A stretch of DNA of 8,636 nucleotides, taken from Methylacidiphilum sp. (GTDB taxonomy: Bacteria; Verrucomicrobiota; Verrucomicrobiia; CAIQCK01). Of this stretch, positions 1 through 6,580 are shown one piece after another. The stretch's first letter is position 1, and each line of letters opens with the position of its first letter. The stretch spans positions 1 through 8,636 of the forward strand of contig DYDC01000102.1 of NCBI GenBank assembly GCA_020718125.1. The letters run 5' to 3'. A program made the translations under genes and the position numbers. The notes beneath the pieces were generated by a model. It did not search any database, was not told the origin of the DNA, and was given only the letters and a program-made list of their open reading frames with translations.

Positions 1-3
1 GGC

Positions 4-212
4 ATGGCACGACCTTTACGAATCGAGATGGCGGGCGGGTGGTGTCACGTCACGGCCCGGGGCAATGAACGCAAGCGGGTGTTCCGCGACGACAAGGACC
101 GGGGGCGGTTCCTGGAACTGTTGGAGGAGTGGGTGGAACGTTTTTCGATGCGGCTGCACGCCTATGTGCTGATGGACAATCATTACCATCTGCTGGCGGA
201 GACGACGCAGCC
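4..212 (+). pseudogene. 5' fragment of an IS200/RAYT-type (Y1) transposase
   Basis: The first ~69 codons encode the N-terminus of a REP-associated/IS200-like HUH tyrosine transposase. It has the typical MARPLRIE opening, a His-Val-Thr-Ala-Arg-Gly-Asn-Glu-Arg strand, the RDDKDRGRFLELL helix and MDNHYHLL, whose H60-Y61-H62 is the metal-binding HUH motif. Y1 transposases place the nucleophilic tyrosine well downstream of this point. Here similarity stops at about codon 69 (base ~211); the frame stays open to 390, but those residues are a shadow of the minus-strand gene. The protein therefore lacks its catalytic tyrosine and cannot be active alone. Only 3 bases precede the ATG, so its promoter is not visible. 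RAYT enzymes are known to be linked to dispersed REP palindromes, and such palindromes occur elsewhere in this window. The family call is firm; whether the truncation is natural or an assembly join is unknown. Confidence 0.85.
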
Positions 213-1135
213 GAGATCAGCGCCAGCGAGCCGAGGCCGTAGAATGTGTATTCCACGTCCGGCTGGTCGTCCCACATCCCCGCGCGGAAGCCGCCTGCCG
301 GCGTCGCCAGTGACCTCACAAATGTCCGCGTCCCGTCACGGTTCACGCGCTCGAACGCGCCGAGGTCGCGCAGTGTCACCAGCGCCGTGAATGTCGAGAG
401 CAGATCGGCCACCGGCATCGAGCGGTTCGCGCAGAACCCGCCCTCCCCGGGCGACTGCAACGCGATCAGGCAGTCCGCCGCGCCGCGCGTCAACCCGCCG
501 TCGTCGCCGAGCATCCGCGCCAGCGCCACCGCCGCGGCGGTCGGGTTCGCGCCGCTGCGCTTCATCACGGCCAGTTCGACAAATCCGCCGTCGTCGCGCC
601 GCCGCGACCGCAACAGTTCGATGACCCGCTCCGGCGCCGGCAGGGGGCGGCCGATCAATCCATACGCCAGCGCCACCAGAAACGTGTGATACGTGCTGCC
701 CATCGCGCCGCTGGCGGTCTTCGTGTAGCCGCCGTCGCGGCTGCGATGCTGCTCCAGCATCGCCGCGACTCCCTCGGCCCAGTCGGGTGAGTTTTCCGCG
801 AGCACATCCGGCCCGCCCGCGGCGTGGATGAGCCGGCTCGCATACAACAACGATATGAAATCAATGACGCTCGCCGTCCGGCCCAGCCGCGCGCGAAGGA
901 ACCCGGCCGCCTTCTCCTGCGCCTGACGCGTGAACGCGCCGGCGATCGCCAGACCGCGCACGCCGAAACTCGTGTAGTAGAGATCCGATTCGCCCTCGCG
1001 CCCGGCGAAACCGCCATCCGCGCGCTGGTTCGCCACGAGGAAACTCCGCGCCCGCGCGAGCAAGTCCTCCGGCAGCCGCGCCGCGCCGAGCGCGAGGCGG
1101 GCATTGAGTATTTCCAGGTAGCTGGCTTCGGCCAT
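50..1135 (-). CDS. Alpha-toroid prenyltransferase-beta/squalene-cyclase-like protein with a foreign C-terminus
   Basis: This is a repeat protein of the terpenoid cyclase/protein prenyltransferase alpha-toroid fold. I count five Gly-Gly-Phe/Tyr repeat cores, each followed by a helix: DGGFAGREG, DGGYTKTAS, DDGGFVELA, GEGGFCANR and AGGFRAGMW. The order and spacing resemble the geranylgeranyltransferase beta subunit. However, the usual zinc ligands seem absent. The repeat that should carry Asp-x-Cys reads PVADLLSTF, with no Cys, and the repeat that should carry His reads DVEYTFYGLGSLAL, with Tyr. A classical zinc prenyltransferase is therefore unlikely; a cyclase-like or structural role is possible. 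No DXDD motif is seen. I chose the ATG at 1135 (MAEASYLEIL); a TTG at 1156 in frame would start 1 nt after the TGA of the upstream DUF116 fusion. Beyond base ~211 the reading frame runs antisense through the transposase fragment, adding ~50 Pro/Ala/Arg-rich residues that are not native. The core domain appears nearly complete before that point. Confidence 0.75.
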   Translation of the reverse strand: MAEASYLEILNARLALGAARLPEDLLARARSFLVANQRADGGFAGREGESDLYYTSFGVRGLAIAGAFTRQAQEKAAGFLRARLGRTASVIDFISLLYASRLIHAAGGPDVLAENSPDWAEGVAAMLEQHRSRDGGYTKTASGAMGSTYHTFLVALAYGLIGRPLPAPERVIELLRSRRRDDGGFVELAVMKRSGANPTAAAVALARMLGDDGGLTRGAADCLIALQSPGEGGFCANRSMPVADLLSTFTALVTLRDLGAFERVNRDGTRTFVRSLATPAGGFRAGMWDDQPDVEYTFYGLGSLALISAASSPPADGNDCPSAHRRAAASKNVPPTPPTVPGTAPGPCRRGTPACVHCPGP

Positions 1136-1157
1136 CGGCCACGCAATGCGGTGCAAT

Positions 1158-3035
1158 TCAAGGTTTGGCGGCGCGCAACGCCGGCTTGAGCGGGATGGTG
1201 GCCGGCTCCGGTTCGGGCAATTCGCGTTCGAGCACGGTGTCCACGAGGAAATACAGCAGTTCGCGCAACGCGGCCGGCGTCGCCTCGTCGGCCAGCGCCT
1301 CGCACCGTTCGCGATACTTGCTCACCATCGTCTCCGCCTTCTCGAAAACCCGGTTCGCCGCGTAAATCTGCCGCACGCGACGGATCGCCTGTTCGGCGTT
1401 GCTCTTGCCGTGGTCGTGGTCGTGGAGAATCTGTCGCAGTTCGGCCTTCTGCTCCGGTGCGGCCGACTCCAGCGCCAGCGCCAGCAGCAACGTCGGCCGC
1501 GCGCTCAACACGTCCTGGCCGCGCATCAGCTTGTTGTCGTCGCCATCCCAGTCCTCCAAGTCGTTGAGAATCTGGAATGCCACGCCGAGGTTGCGCGAAA
1601 AGTCCGCAATCAGCGCCTCGTGCCCGTCGGTCGGCCCCGCCAGCCGCATCCCGGCATAGAGCGCCGCCTCGAACGCGGGCGCCGTCTTCAACGCGTAAAT
1701 CTTCAACTCATCCAGCGGCGCAATGTCCTTCTGCGCCGCGTCGCGCCAGAACAGTTCGGCGCCCTGGCCCTCGGCGAGTTTCTGATGCGCCTGCGCGAGC
1801 CGGTCGAGAATGTCCGCCGCCACCGCCGCGCCGAGCGACTTCGCCTCGCGGCTGACGATCCGGTAGCCGAGGCCGACGAGGTAATCGCCGACGTTGATGG
1901 CGGTGGGCACGCCATGCCGGCGGTGCAGCGTCTCGCGGCCATAGCGATACGCGTCGTCGTCCTCGATGTCGTCATGGATCAGCGACGCCTTGTGGAAGAC
2001 CTCCATTGCCATCGCCACGCGCCGGACCGCGTCGGGCATCTCGACCGGCGCGCTCACGGCCCCTGGCACGGTGTTCTTGCCGCCGAGCATCGCGTCGTAA
2101 GCCGCCAGCGTGATGAACGGCCGGAACCGTTTGCCGCCACTGCCCAGCCAGTCGCAACCCAGCGCTTCGGTCGCCGCGATCGGGTCGCTGAAATCGGGCG
2201 TCAGCAGCGAACCATCGCCGGCCTTGCCCGTTGCGGCAGCCGTCTTGCGCGTTCGCGGCAGCAGCATCTCCATCCGCGCTGTCTCAAACGCATCCTTCGC
2301 CGCGCGCAACAGCGGCAGGTAGGTCCGCGTCCGCTGCTTCGGAGGCGCGCTGCGCAGTTGCACCATCTCGGCCACCCAATCCTCATCCACCGACGTGTTC
2401 TTGCAGTCGCTCGACAGCAACGGCGCCGCCAGCGACGGCACGCCCACCTTGAGCGCCTTGTCGAGCGCGCGTTCGAGCACGTTGAGGCACGACACGCCGA
2501 GGATGGCGTCCACCTCGCCGCCGGTGATGATTCTCAGGACGATCGGCGTGCCCTCGGCCACGAGCACCTTGTAGCCGAGCCGTTCAGCAGTGACCTTGAA
2601 ATCGCCGATGATGCACTCGCCGCAGTCGGCGCACTTCATGCCGACCTCATCGTATTCGGCCGGGCAGCGTTCGATGTGCTTGAGGCAATGCGGCAGCAAC
2701 AGCAACCGGCGCGAGAAGTCCACCGCCATGAACTGCTCCCGCCAGAACTCGTTGCTGATGGCCACCATCACGAAACCGAGATAGCCCTGCGGCAGGTCCA
2801 TCGCTGCCATCAATGCCCCGGCGTAGCGTTGAAGCATCTCCCGCGTCAACGGCCGCGCCCGGTCGAGCGTCGCTGCGATGCGCGCCGATTCCTCGCGGAT
2901 TCTGAGCCGCAGCTCCTTCTCTTGCGGGATGATCTTCAAGTGGGCCGTGGAGCCGCCGTGGCTCTCCTTTTCGGCGGCTTTGGCAGGCGACATTCCCGTC
3001 GCGCTGGTTGTGGCAGTCTCAGGCTCGATCCCCAT
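1158..3035 (-). CDS. DUF116-polyprenyl diphosphate synthase fusion protein
   Basis: This 625-residue protein has two domains. Residues ~35-260 match DUF116, a Cys-rich domain of unknown function. C117, C124, C135, C138, C141, C183 and C211 stand out, with CADCGEC at 135-141 suggesting a metal or Fe-S site. After a short linker, residues ~285-600 form an all-trans isoprenyl diphosphate synthase: GGKRFRP (300-306), the first Asp-rich motif DDIED (355-359), GRETLHRRHG, and the second motif region FQILNDLEDW (487-496). The reaction expected is Mg-dependent head-to-tail condensation of isopentenyl diphosphate with an allylic diphosphate in the cytosol. The second motif starts with Asn instead of Asp (NDLED). 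The residue five before the first motif is Ala350, a small side chain that in this family tends to permit longer chains. The N-terminal helix usually found before GGKR is short, as if DUF116 replaced it. The ATG at 3035 is 21 nt after the cyclase stop; an ATG at codon 15 is also possible. It would feed the neighbouring cyclase. Confidence 0.88.
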   Translation of the reverse strand: MGIEPETATTSATGMSPAKAAEKESHGGSTAHLKIIPQEKELRLRIREESARIAATLDRARPLTREMLQRYAGALMAAMDLPQGYLGFVMVAISNEFWREQFMAVDFSRRLLLLPHCLKHIERCPAEYDEVGMKCADCGECIIGDFKVTAERLGYKVLVAEGTPIVLRIITGGEVDAILGVSCLNVLERALDKALKVGVPSLAAPLLSSDCKNTSVDEDWVAEMVQLRSAPPKQRTRTYLPLLRAAKDAFETARMEMLLPRTRKTAAATGKAGDGSLLTPDFSDPIAATEALGCDWLGSGGKRFRPFITLAAYDAMLGGKNTVPGAVSAPVEMPDAVRRVAMAMEVFHKASLIHDDIEDDDAYRYGRETLHRRHGVPTAINVGDYLVGLGYRIVSREAKSLGAAVAADILDRLAQAHQKLAEGQGAELFWRDAAQKDIAPLDELKIYALKTAPAFEAALYAGMRLAGPTDGHEALIADFSRNLGVAFQILNDLEDWDGDDNKLMRGQDVLSARPTLLLALALESAAPEQKAELRQILHDHDHGKSNAEQAIRRVRQIYAANRVFEKAETMVSKYRERCEALADEATPAALRELLYFLVDTVLERELPEPEPATIPLKPALRAAKP

Positions 3036-3056
3036 AAACCATTCCGTGCCGGCATC

Positions 3057-4973
3057 CTAGCGGGCGGCCCCTGCAATTGCACCCGTTTTATTCGCCAGAT
3101 TTGCGCACAATACCGTGCGGAACGCCTTTGTGGCAAATATCAGCGGATAGAGTTTCTCGAAATACCAGAGCTTCGCAAAATAGAAGCCGATGGGCGATGG
3201 CTCGCGCAACTTCCCCGCCTCGTGCTGTTGTATCAGCCAGCGCAGGCCGTGCGCGATACAGAGTGGGCCGTGCGTCCCGCACGGCGCGGCATCATGATTG
3301 GCCGTGCGGGACGCACGGCCCACCATCGCCGCAACAGCCACCGCCGTTTCCTCCACGCTCGACGGCGCGCCTTTCGCGCCACCCCAACCACCGTCGTCGT
3401 TCTGCGCTGCGGCCAGCCACGCCAGACCGCGCTGCGCCGCCGGATCATCGCTCACGCTCAGATCGTGATACGCCACCAGCACGCGCGACGTGCCATAGAC
3501 TGGATTTTCGTCGCCAGCGACGTGTTCGTTGCCGAACCAGAGCGGCAACCACGAACCGTCGGCTCGCTGTTCGCGGGCGAGATAGTGGAAGCCTCGCGCG
3601 ATGGCGCGGCCCACTGCCTCGCTGTAGCGACGGTCCATGACCGCCGGCCGTTCGTCCGCCTGCAATCGGCGGTCATAGACCGCCGCTACAGGGTTGCGCC
3701 ACACGTGCAGGGCGCGGATTGCGTGCGCCGTCAGGTCCGCGCCGCTGCGGTCGAACGGCAGGTTCGTCCAGCCGCGGCAGAACGTCGGCCAGCCGCCGTC
3801 GCGATTTTGCAGGTCGAGCAGCCAGCGAACGCCGCGCCGCGCCGCGTCGCGCGAGGCGTCGTTGACCGGCAGCTTGCTCAGCGCGAGCAGCGCGCCGGCC
3901 GTGTCGTCCGCGTCCGGCACGCTGCCGGGCAGATGTGTCCAGCCCCAGCCGCCCGGCGCGGCGTTGGTGTAGGGGTGCCTCTCGCGGAACTGGCAGGAAA
4001 GAATCCAGTCGCGGGTGATTCCTGCTTCCTGTGGCGGCGGTCTATGACCGCCGGTTGCAGCTTCAGCCTGACGGCGTCGGTCAGAGACCGCCGCTACAGC
4101 CAAATCCCCATTCAACGCGTTGACTGAAAGCGTCGTCAGCCAGCACGACAGATCGCTGTCAATCGGCCAACTGCCGTCGGGCCGCACGGACTTCACGAGA
4201 AACTCGACGCACTTCCGCGCCACGGGATGGTCCGTCTGCCCCGCCGCCACCAACGCCATCGTCACGAAGCTCGTCAGCGGTGTCGCTTCGAGGAAACCGC
4301 CGCTGCCCGGCTGGATCGCCTCCAGCACGCGCAAGCTCGTGGCGACCGCCGCGCTGCGGACGGCGCGCGTCAGCGGATTTCGCGGCGGCCGTTTCGCGAA
4401 GCGCGCCTGGCCGATGGCGATGAGCGCGGGTAGGGCGTAGCGGACCACCGGCAGCCGCAGCGCCGCGAAACATCGCGGCGGCACACACGCCAGCTCGAAC
4501 GGCAGCGCATCCACTTCCGCCCAATCCGCCAGCCCCGCCAGCGCGCAGGTCATCAGGATCGGGACGGCGAACGTCTTGTCCTTGCCGTAGCGCGCCCGCG
4601 CCGCCGCGATGCCGCCAGTGCGTTGGATGTAGTCGTTGGCACGGTCGAGACAGCGACGATATTCGTCCGCCGCGCCGCCGATGTGGAACGCGGCGCGCGC
4701 GAGCATCGTTGTTGAGACATTGCTGCGGCTCTTCGGCGTGTCGCCCCAGCCGCCATCGGGGTTTTCGTGATCGGCGAGATAGCGAAGACCGTTGGTAATC
4801 AGCGGAGAGCGTCCACCGGCAAGCGTTAGCGCGCAGACCGCCGTCGCGGTCGAGAGCGCCGAGGTGGAGAGTTCGCCGGGCCAGAAACTGTCGCTGTTTC
4901 GCTCGGCTAGCAGCGCTTCTCGCGCCGCTTGAAAGCAGCGTTCGATCTCCGCGCTGGCGATGTCAGGCTTCAT
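3057..4973 (-). CDS. Class II terpene cyclase, squalene-hopene cyclase family
   Basis: The 638-residue product has the features of a squalene-hopene cyclase superfamily enzyme, which starts polyene cyclisation by protonating a terminal double bond or epoxide. The motif PDADDTAGALLAL holds D354-A-D356-D357-T-A, matching the DXDDTA catalytic site with Asp356 as the expected proton donor. QW-type repeats occur along the chain: NPDGGWGDT (~71-79), RPDGSWP (~264), NRDGGWPTF (~390-398), RADGSWLPLWFG (~470-481) and NDDGGWGG (~525-532). ENPVYGTSRVL (~489-499) recalls the YGT segment of hopene cyclases. I chose the ATG at 4973 because it overlaps the radical SAM stop as ATGA and is followed by a family-like N-terminus (FWPGELSTSALSTATAV); the frame is open upstream to 5147 only as a shadow. 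Three palindromic repeat insertions add residues ~292-315, ~428-451 and ~551-571. Without them it would be about 570 residues, shorter than typical squalene-hopene cyclases. Substrate (squalene or a polyprenyl chain) is not determined. Confidence 0.88.
   Translation of the reverse strand: MKPDIASAEIERCFQAAREALLAERNSDSFWPGELSTSALSTATAVCALTLAGGRSPLITNGLRYLADHENPDGGWGDTPKSRSNVSTTMLARAAFHIGGAADEYRRCLDRANDYIQRTGGIAAARARYGKDKTFAVPILMTCALAGLADWAEVDALPFELACVPPRCFAALRLPVVRYALPALIAIGQARFAKRPPRNPLTRAVRSAAVATSLRVLEAIQPGSGGFLEATPLTSFVTMALVAAGQTDHPVARKCVEFLVKSVRPDGSWPIDSDLSCWLTTLSVNALNGDLAVAAVSDRRRQAEAATGGHRPPPQEAGITRDWILSCQFRERHPYTNAAPGGWGWTHLPGSVPDADDTAGALLALSKLPVNDASRDAARRGVRWLLDLQNRDGGWPTFCRGWTNLPFDRSGADLTAHAIRALHVWRNPVAAVYDRRLQADERPAVMDRRYSEAVGRAIARGFHYLAREQRADGSWLPLWFGNEHVAGDENPVYGTSRVLVAYHDLSVSDDPAAQRGLAWLAAAQNDDGGWGGAKGAPSSVEETAVAVAAMVGRASRTANHDAAPCGTHGPLCIAHGLRWLIQQHEAGKLREPSPIGFYFAKLWYFEKLYPLIFATKAFRTVLCANLANKTGAIAGAAR
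3263..3323. repeat. Palindromic element A (family 1), inside the cyclase gene
   Basis: Two perfect 23-bp inverted arms (3263-3285 and 3301-3323) flank a 15-nt spacer. Each arm is itself a hairpin, GCCGTGCG-TCC-CGCACGGC. Read in the cyclase frame it encodes residues ~551-571 (starting GRASRTANHD) between the helix ending VAVAAM and the one starting IAHGLRWL. The structure is visible directly; that it is a dispersed mobile repeat is inferred from its form. Confidence 0.85.
3622..3691. repeat. Palindromic element B (family 2), inside the cyclase gene
   Basis: Two 25-bp inverted arms (3622-3646 and 3667-3691) match with two mismatches across a 20-nt spacer. The arm core is a hairpin, CGGCGGTC-TAT-GACCGCCG, preceded by CTGTAG at the outer end. 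In the cyclase frame it encodes residues ~428-451, beginning VAAVYDRRLQA. It shares its arms with elements C and D. Confidence 0.9.
4029..4099. repeat. Palindromic element C (family 2), inside the cyclase gene
   Basis: It has the same arms as element B (4029-4053 and 4075-4099, about two arm mismatches to the consensus each way) with a 21-nt spacer. The cyclase frame reads it as residues ~292-315, beginning VAAVSDRRRQA and ending GGHRPPPQ. The leading peptide is nearly identical to that of element B, showing insertion in the same phase. Confidence 0.9.
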
Positions 4974-6535
4974 GCAGTCTTCGTCACCAGCCGCTTCGGC
5001 GTCGGCTCCCATGGCTTCTTGGATTTCCACGCGAACTTCGCTTTCCACTGCGCCGTCTGGAGCCGTCCGGTGATCTGGATGAACCATCGCTTGCCGGGGC
5101 CGACTCCGGCGCCGACCTGGTTGTCCCAATACATCTTCGGGATCCACTTGAAGTTCAGTTCGTAGCCGAGCCGGAACAGCCGCCAGTGGTCGGGCGTCAT
5201 GTCGTCAGCCGTGAACTGCCGGCCAGGCTCGGGCGAAAGCGGCGCGTGGAAGATCGGGAACACGCAAAGCTTCTCATGGTAGAGCCGCTCCACCAGCCGC
5301 ACGGTCGCGCGCACGTCGTCGGGCGTCTCGCCCGGCAGGCCGAGGATGACGCTGATGAACGGGAAGAACCCCGCGCGCACGATGCGGCGGCACGTCTCCT
5401 CGCAAAGGCCCGCCCAGTCGGCCGGCTTCCACGGCCGGATTTTGCCGCCGCGCATGTTTTTCTCCAATAGCTCGCCGCTGGCCGACTCGACGCCAAGATT
5501 GACCCACAGGTAGCGGTGCCGCTGCCCTTCGGTCATCGTCGCATAGACCTCGCGCAGGTCGTCGTCGCTGAAGCGCGCGACGGAGATGATGTTCGCGTGG
5601 TCCATCTGGATGAGCCGCAGGCCGGGCAGGTCGCGCACGCGGCGCGCGAGCCGCTTCAGCGCGGGCGGGTTGACGCCGTTGACGTGGCTCGGCGCGCCGT
5701 AGCGGAACACGTCCTCGCTGATGAGCACGATGCTGTCCACACCGCCCGCGAGGTTGGTCCGCACGTCGGACAGGATCGTCTCCTCCAGCAGATGCATCAT
5801 CGGCTCGCGGGCGATGGTGCAGAAGTCGCAGCCTTTGCCGCAACCGCGGCTGATCTCGACCACGCCCATCGAGGTGGCGTTGACCACCGGCGGGATGTCG
5901 GCGGCGTCCAGTGTTTCGGCGCGGACGAAAGCCGGCTGGGCTTCGCCTGCGACAAGCTTCTGGAACATTTCGCCAACGACGCCCTCGGCGTAGCCGTTGA
6001 TGACCGTATCTATCCCCAGTCCGGCGCGCTCGGCGTCGCGGCCGGCGAACTGCCACGCGCCGGCGCCACCCGCGACGATACGGAAACCGAACCGCTCCTT
6101 CAGCGGCGCGAGCCGGCGCAGCATCCGCGCGAACCACGTGTAGGTGTAGAGCTTGCCGCCGGCCATGTCGGTCATGGTCGTGTTGCTCATGCCGAGGCCG
6201 AACGGGTCGCTGGAGGCGACCGCGACGACCCTCGTGTCGCGGCCGATGACGGCGGGCAAGTCCTCCGGCGCGACGGTGATGATGTCGTCCGCCGGGAATC
6301 CCGCCCGCAGCAGCGCGGCCTCGACGCGACGCAGGCCGAGCGGCGCCTTGCGCGCGCGGACGCCGTCGCGCGGCACCGGCGGCGAGATGAACCGCGTCAT
6401 GATGAACTCCGGCACGCTGCTGGTCTGGATCGTGCCCATGATGCCGTCGAACAGCGTCGGGTAATCAGCCATCAACGTCCGGTCGGCGGTGAGCACGACC
6501 GGATAGCCGTCGCGGCGTTGGAGGGGAGCGGTCAT
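4970..6535 (-). CDS. B12-binding-type radical SAM enzyme
   Basis: This radical SAM protein is 521 residues from the ATG at 6535. An N-terminal Rossmann-like domain (~1-200) begins VVLTADRTLMADYPTLFDG and resembles the cobalamin-binding domain of B12-dependent radical SAM enzymes. The AdoMet domain follows, with the Cx3Cx2C cluster motif in SRGCGKGCDFCTI (C232, C236, C239). Further family signatures are WVNLGVESASGELLEKNMRGG and ILGLPGETPDDV. The usual DxHxxG cobalamin ligand motif is not visible; the corresponding region reads ASSDPFGLGMSNTT, so B12 binding may be base-off without His, or lost. The expected chemistry is 5'-deoxyadenosyl-radical or methyl transfer on an unknown substrate. The ATG at 6535 fits the family N-terminus but lies 45 nt after the preceding stop; a GTG at 6571 in frame, 9 nt after that stop, is an alternative. 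Neither has a clear ribosome site. The gene ends in an ATGA overlap with the cyclase, so the two are probably translationally coupled. Confidence 0.9.
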   Translation of the reverse strand: MTAPLQRRDGYPVVLTADRTLMADYPTLFDGIMGTIQTSSVPEFIMTRFISPPVPRDGVRARKAPLGLRRVEAALLRAGFPADDIITVAPEDLPAVIGRDTRVVAVASSDPFGLGMSNTTMTDMAGGKLYTYTWFARMLRRLAPLKERFGFRIVAGGAGAWQFAGRDAERAGLGIDTVINGYAEGVVGEMFQKLVAGEAQPAFVRAETLDAADIPPVVNATSMGVVEISRGCGKGCDFCTIAREPMMHLLEETILSDVRTNLAGGVDSIVLISEDVFRYGAPSHVNGVNPPALKRLARRVRDLPGLRLIQMDHANIISVARFSDDDLREVYATMTEGQRHRYLWVNLGVESASGELLEKNMRGGKIRPWKPADWAGLCEETCRRIVRAGFFPFISVILGLPGETPDDVRATVRLVERLYHEKLCVFPIFHAPLSPEPGRQFTADDMTPDHWRLFRLGYELNFKWIPKMYWDNQVGAGVGPGKRWFIQITGRLQTAQWKAKFAWKSKKPWEPTPKRLVTKTA

Positions 6536-6580
6536 TGGGTCACGATGTCGGGGCGCTGCGGCTCCTCCCACATTCCGGCG

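Noticed and set aside
213..390. Continuation of the transposase frame
   Set aside because: Residues after ~70 no longer resemble a transposase and are the antisense of the toroid protein gene.
2945..2972. A small inverted repeat (GAGCC...GGCTC) near the start of the DUF116 fusion gene
   Set aside because: Only a 5-bp stem, expected by chance at this GC content, and unrelated to the two palindromic families.
3263..4099. Palindromes as transcription terminators or a CRISPR array
   Set aside because: They lie inside an open gene without U-tracts, in just three copies of two families at irregular distances with no spacer array.
1146..4127. A 993-codon plus-strand open frame opposite the cyclase and DUF116 fusion genes
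   Set aside because: Arg/His/Gln-rich composition without any family motif, running across two well-supported minus-strand genes; it is the antisense of GC-rich coding DNA.
4974..5147. A 58-residue N-terminal extension of the cyclase
   Set aside because: It overlaps the end of the radical SAM gene and has no family similarity; the ATG at 4973 gives an ATGA overlap and a family-like start.
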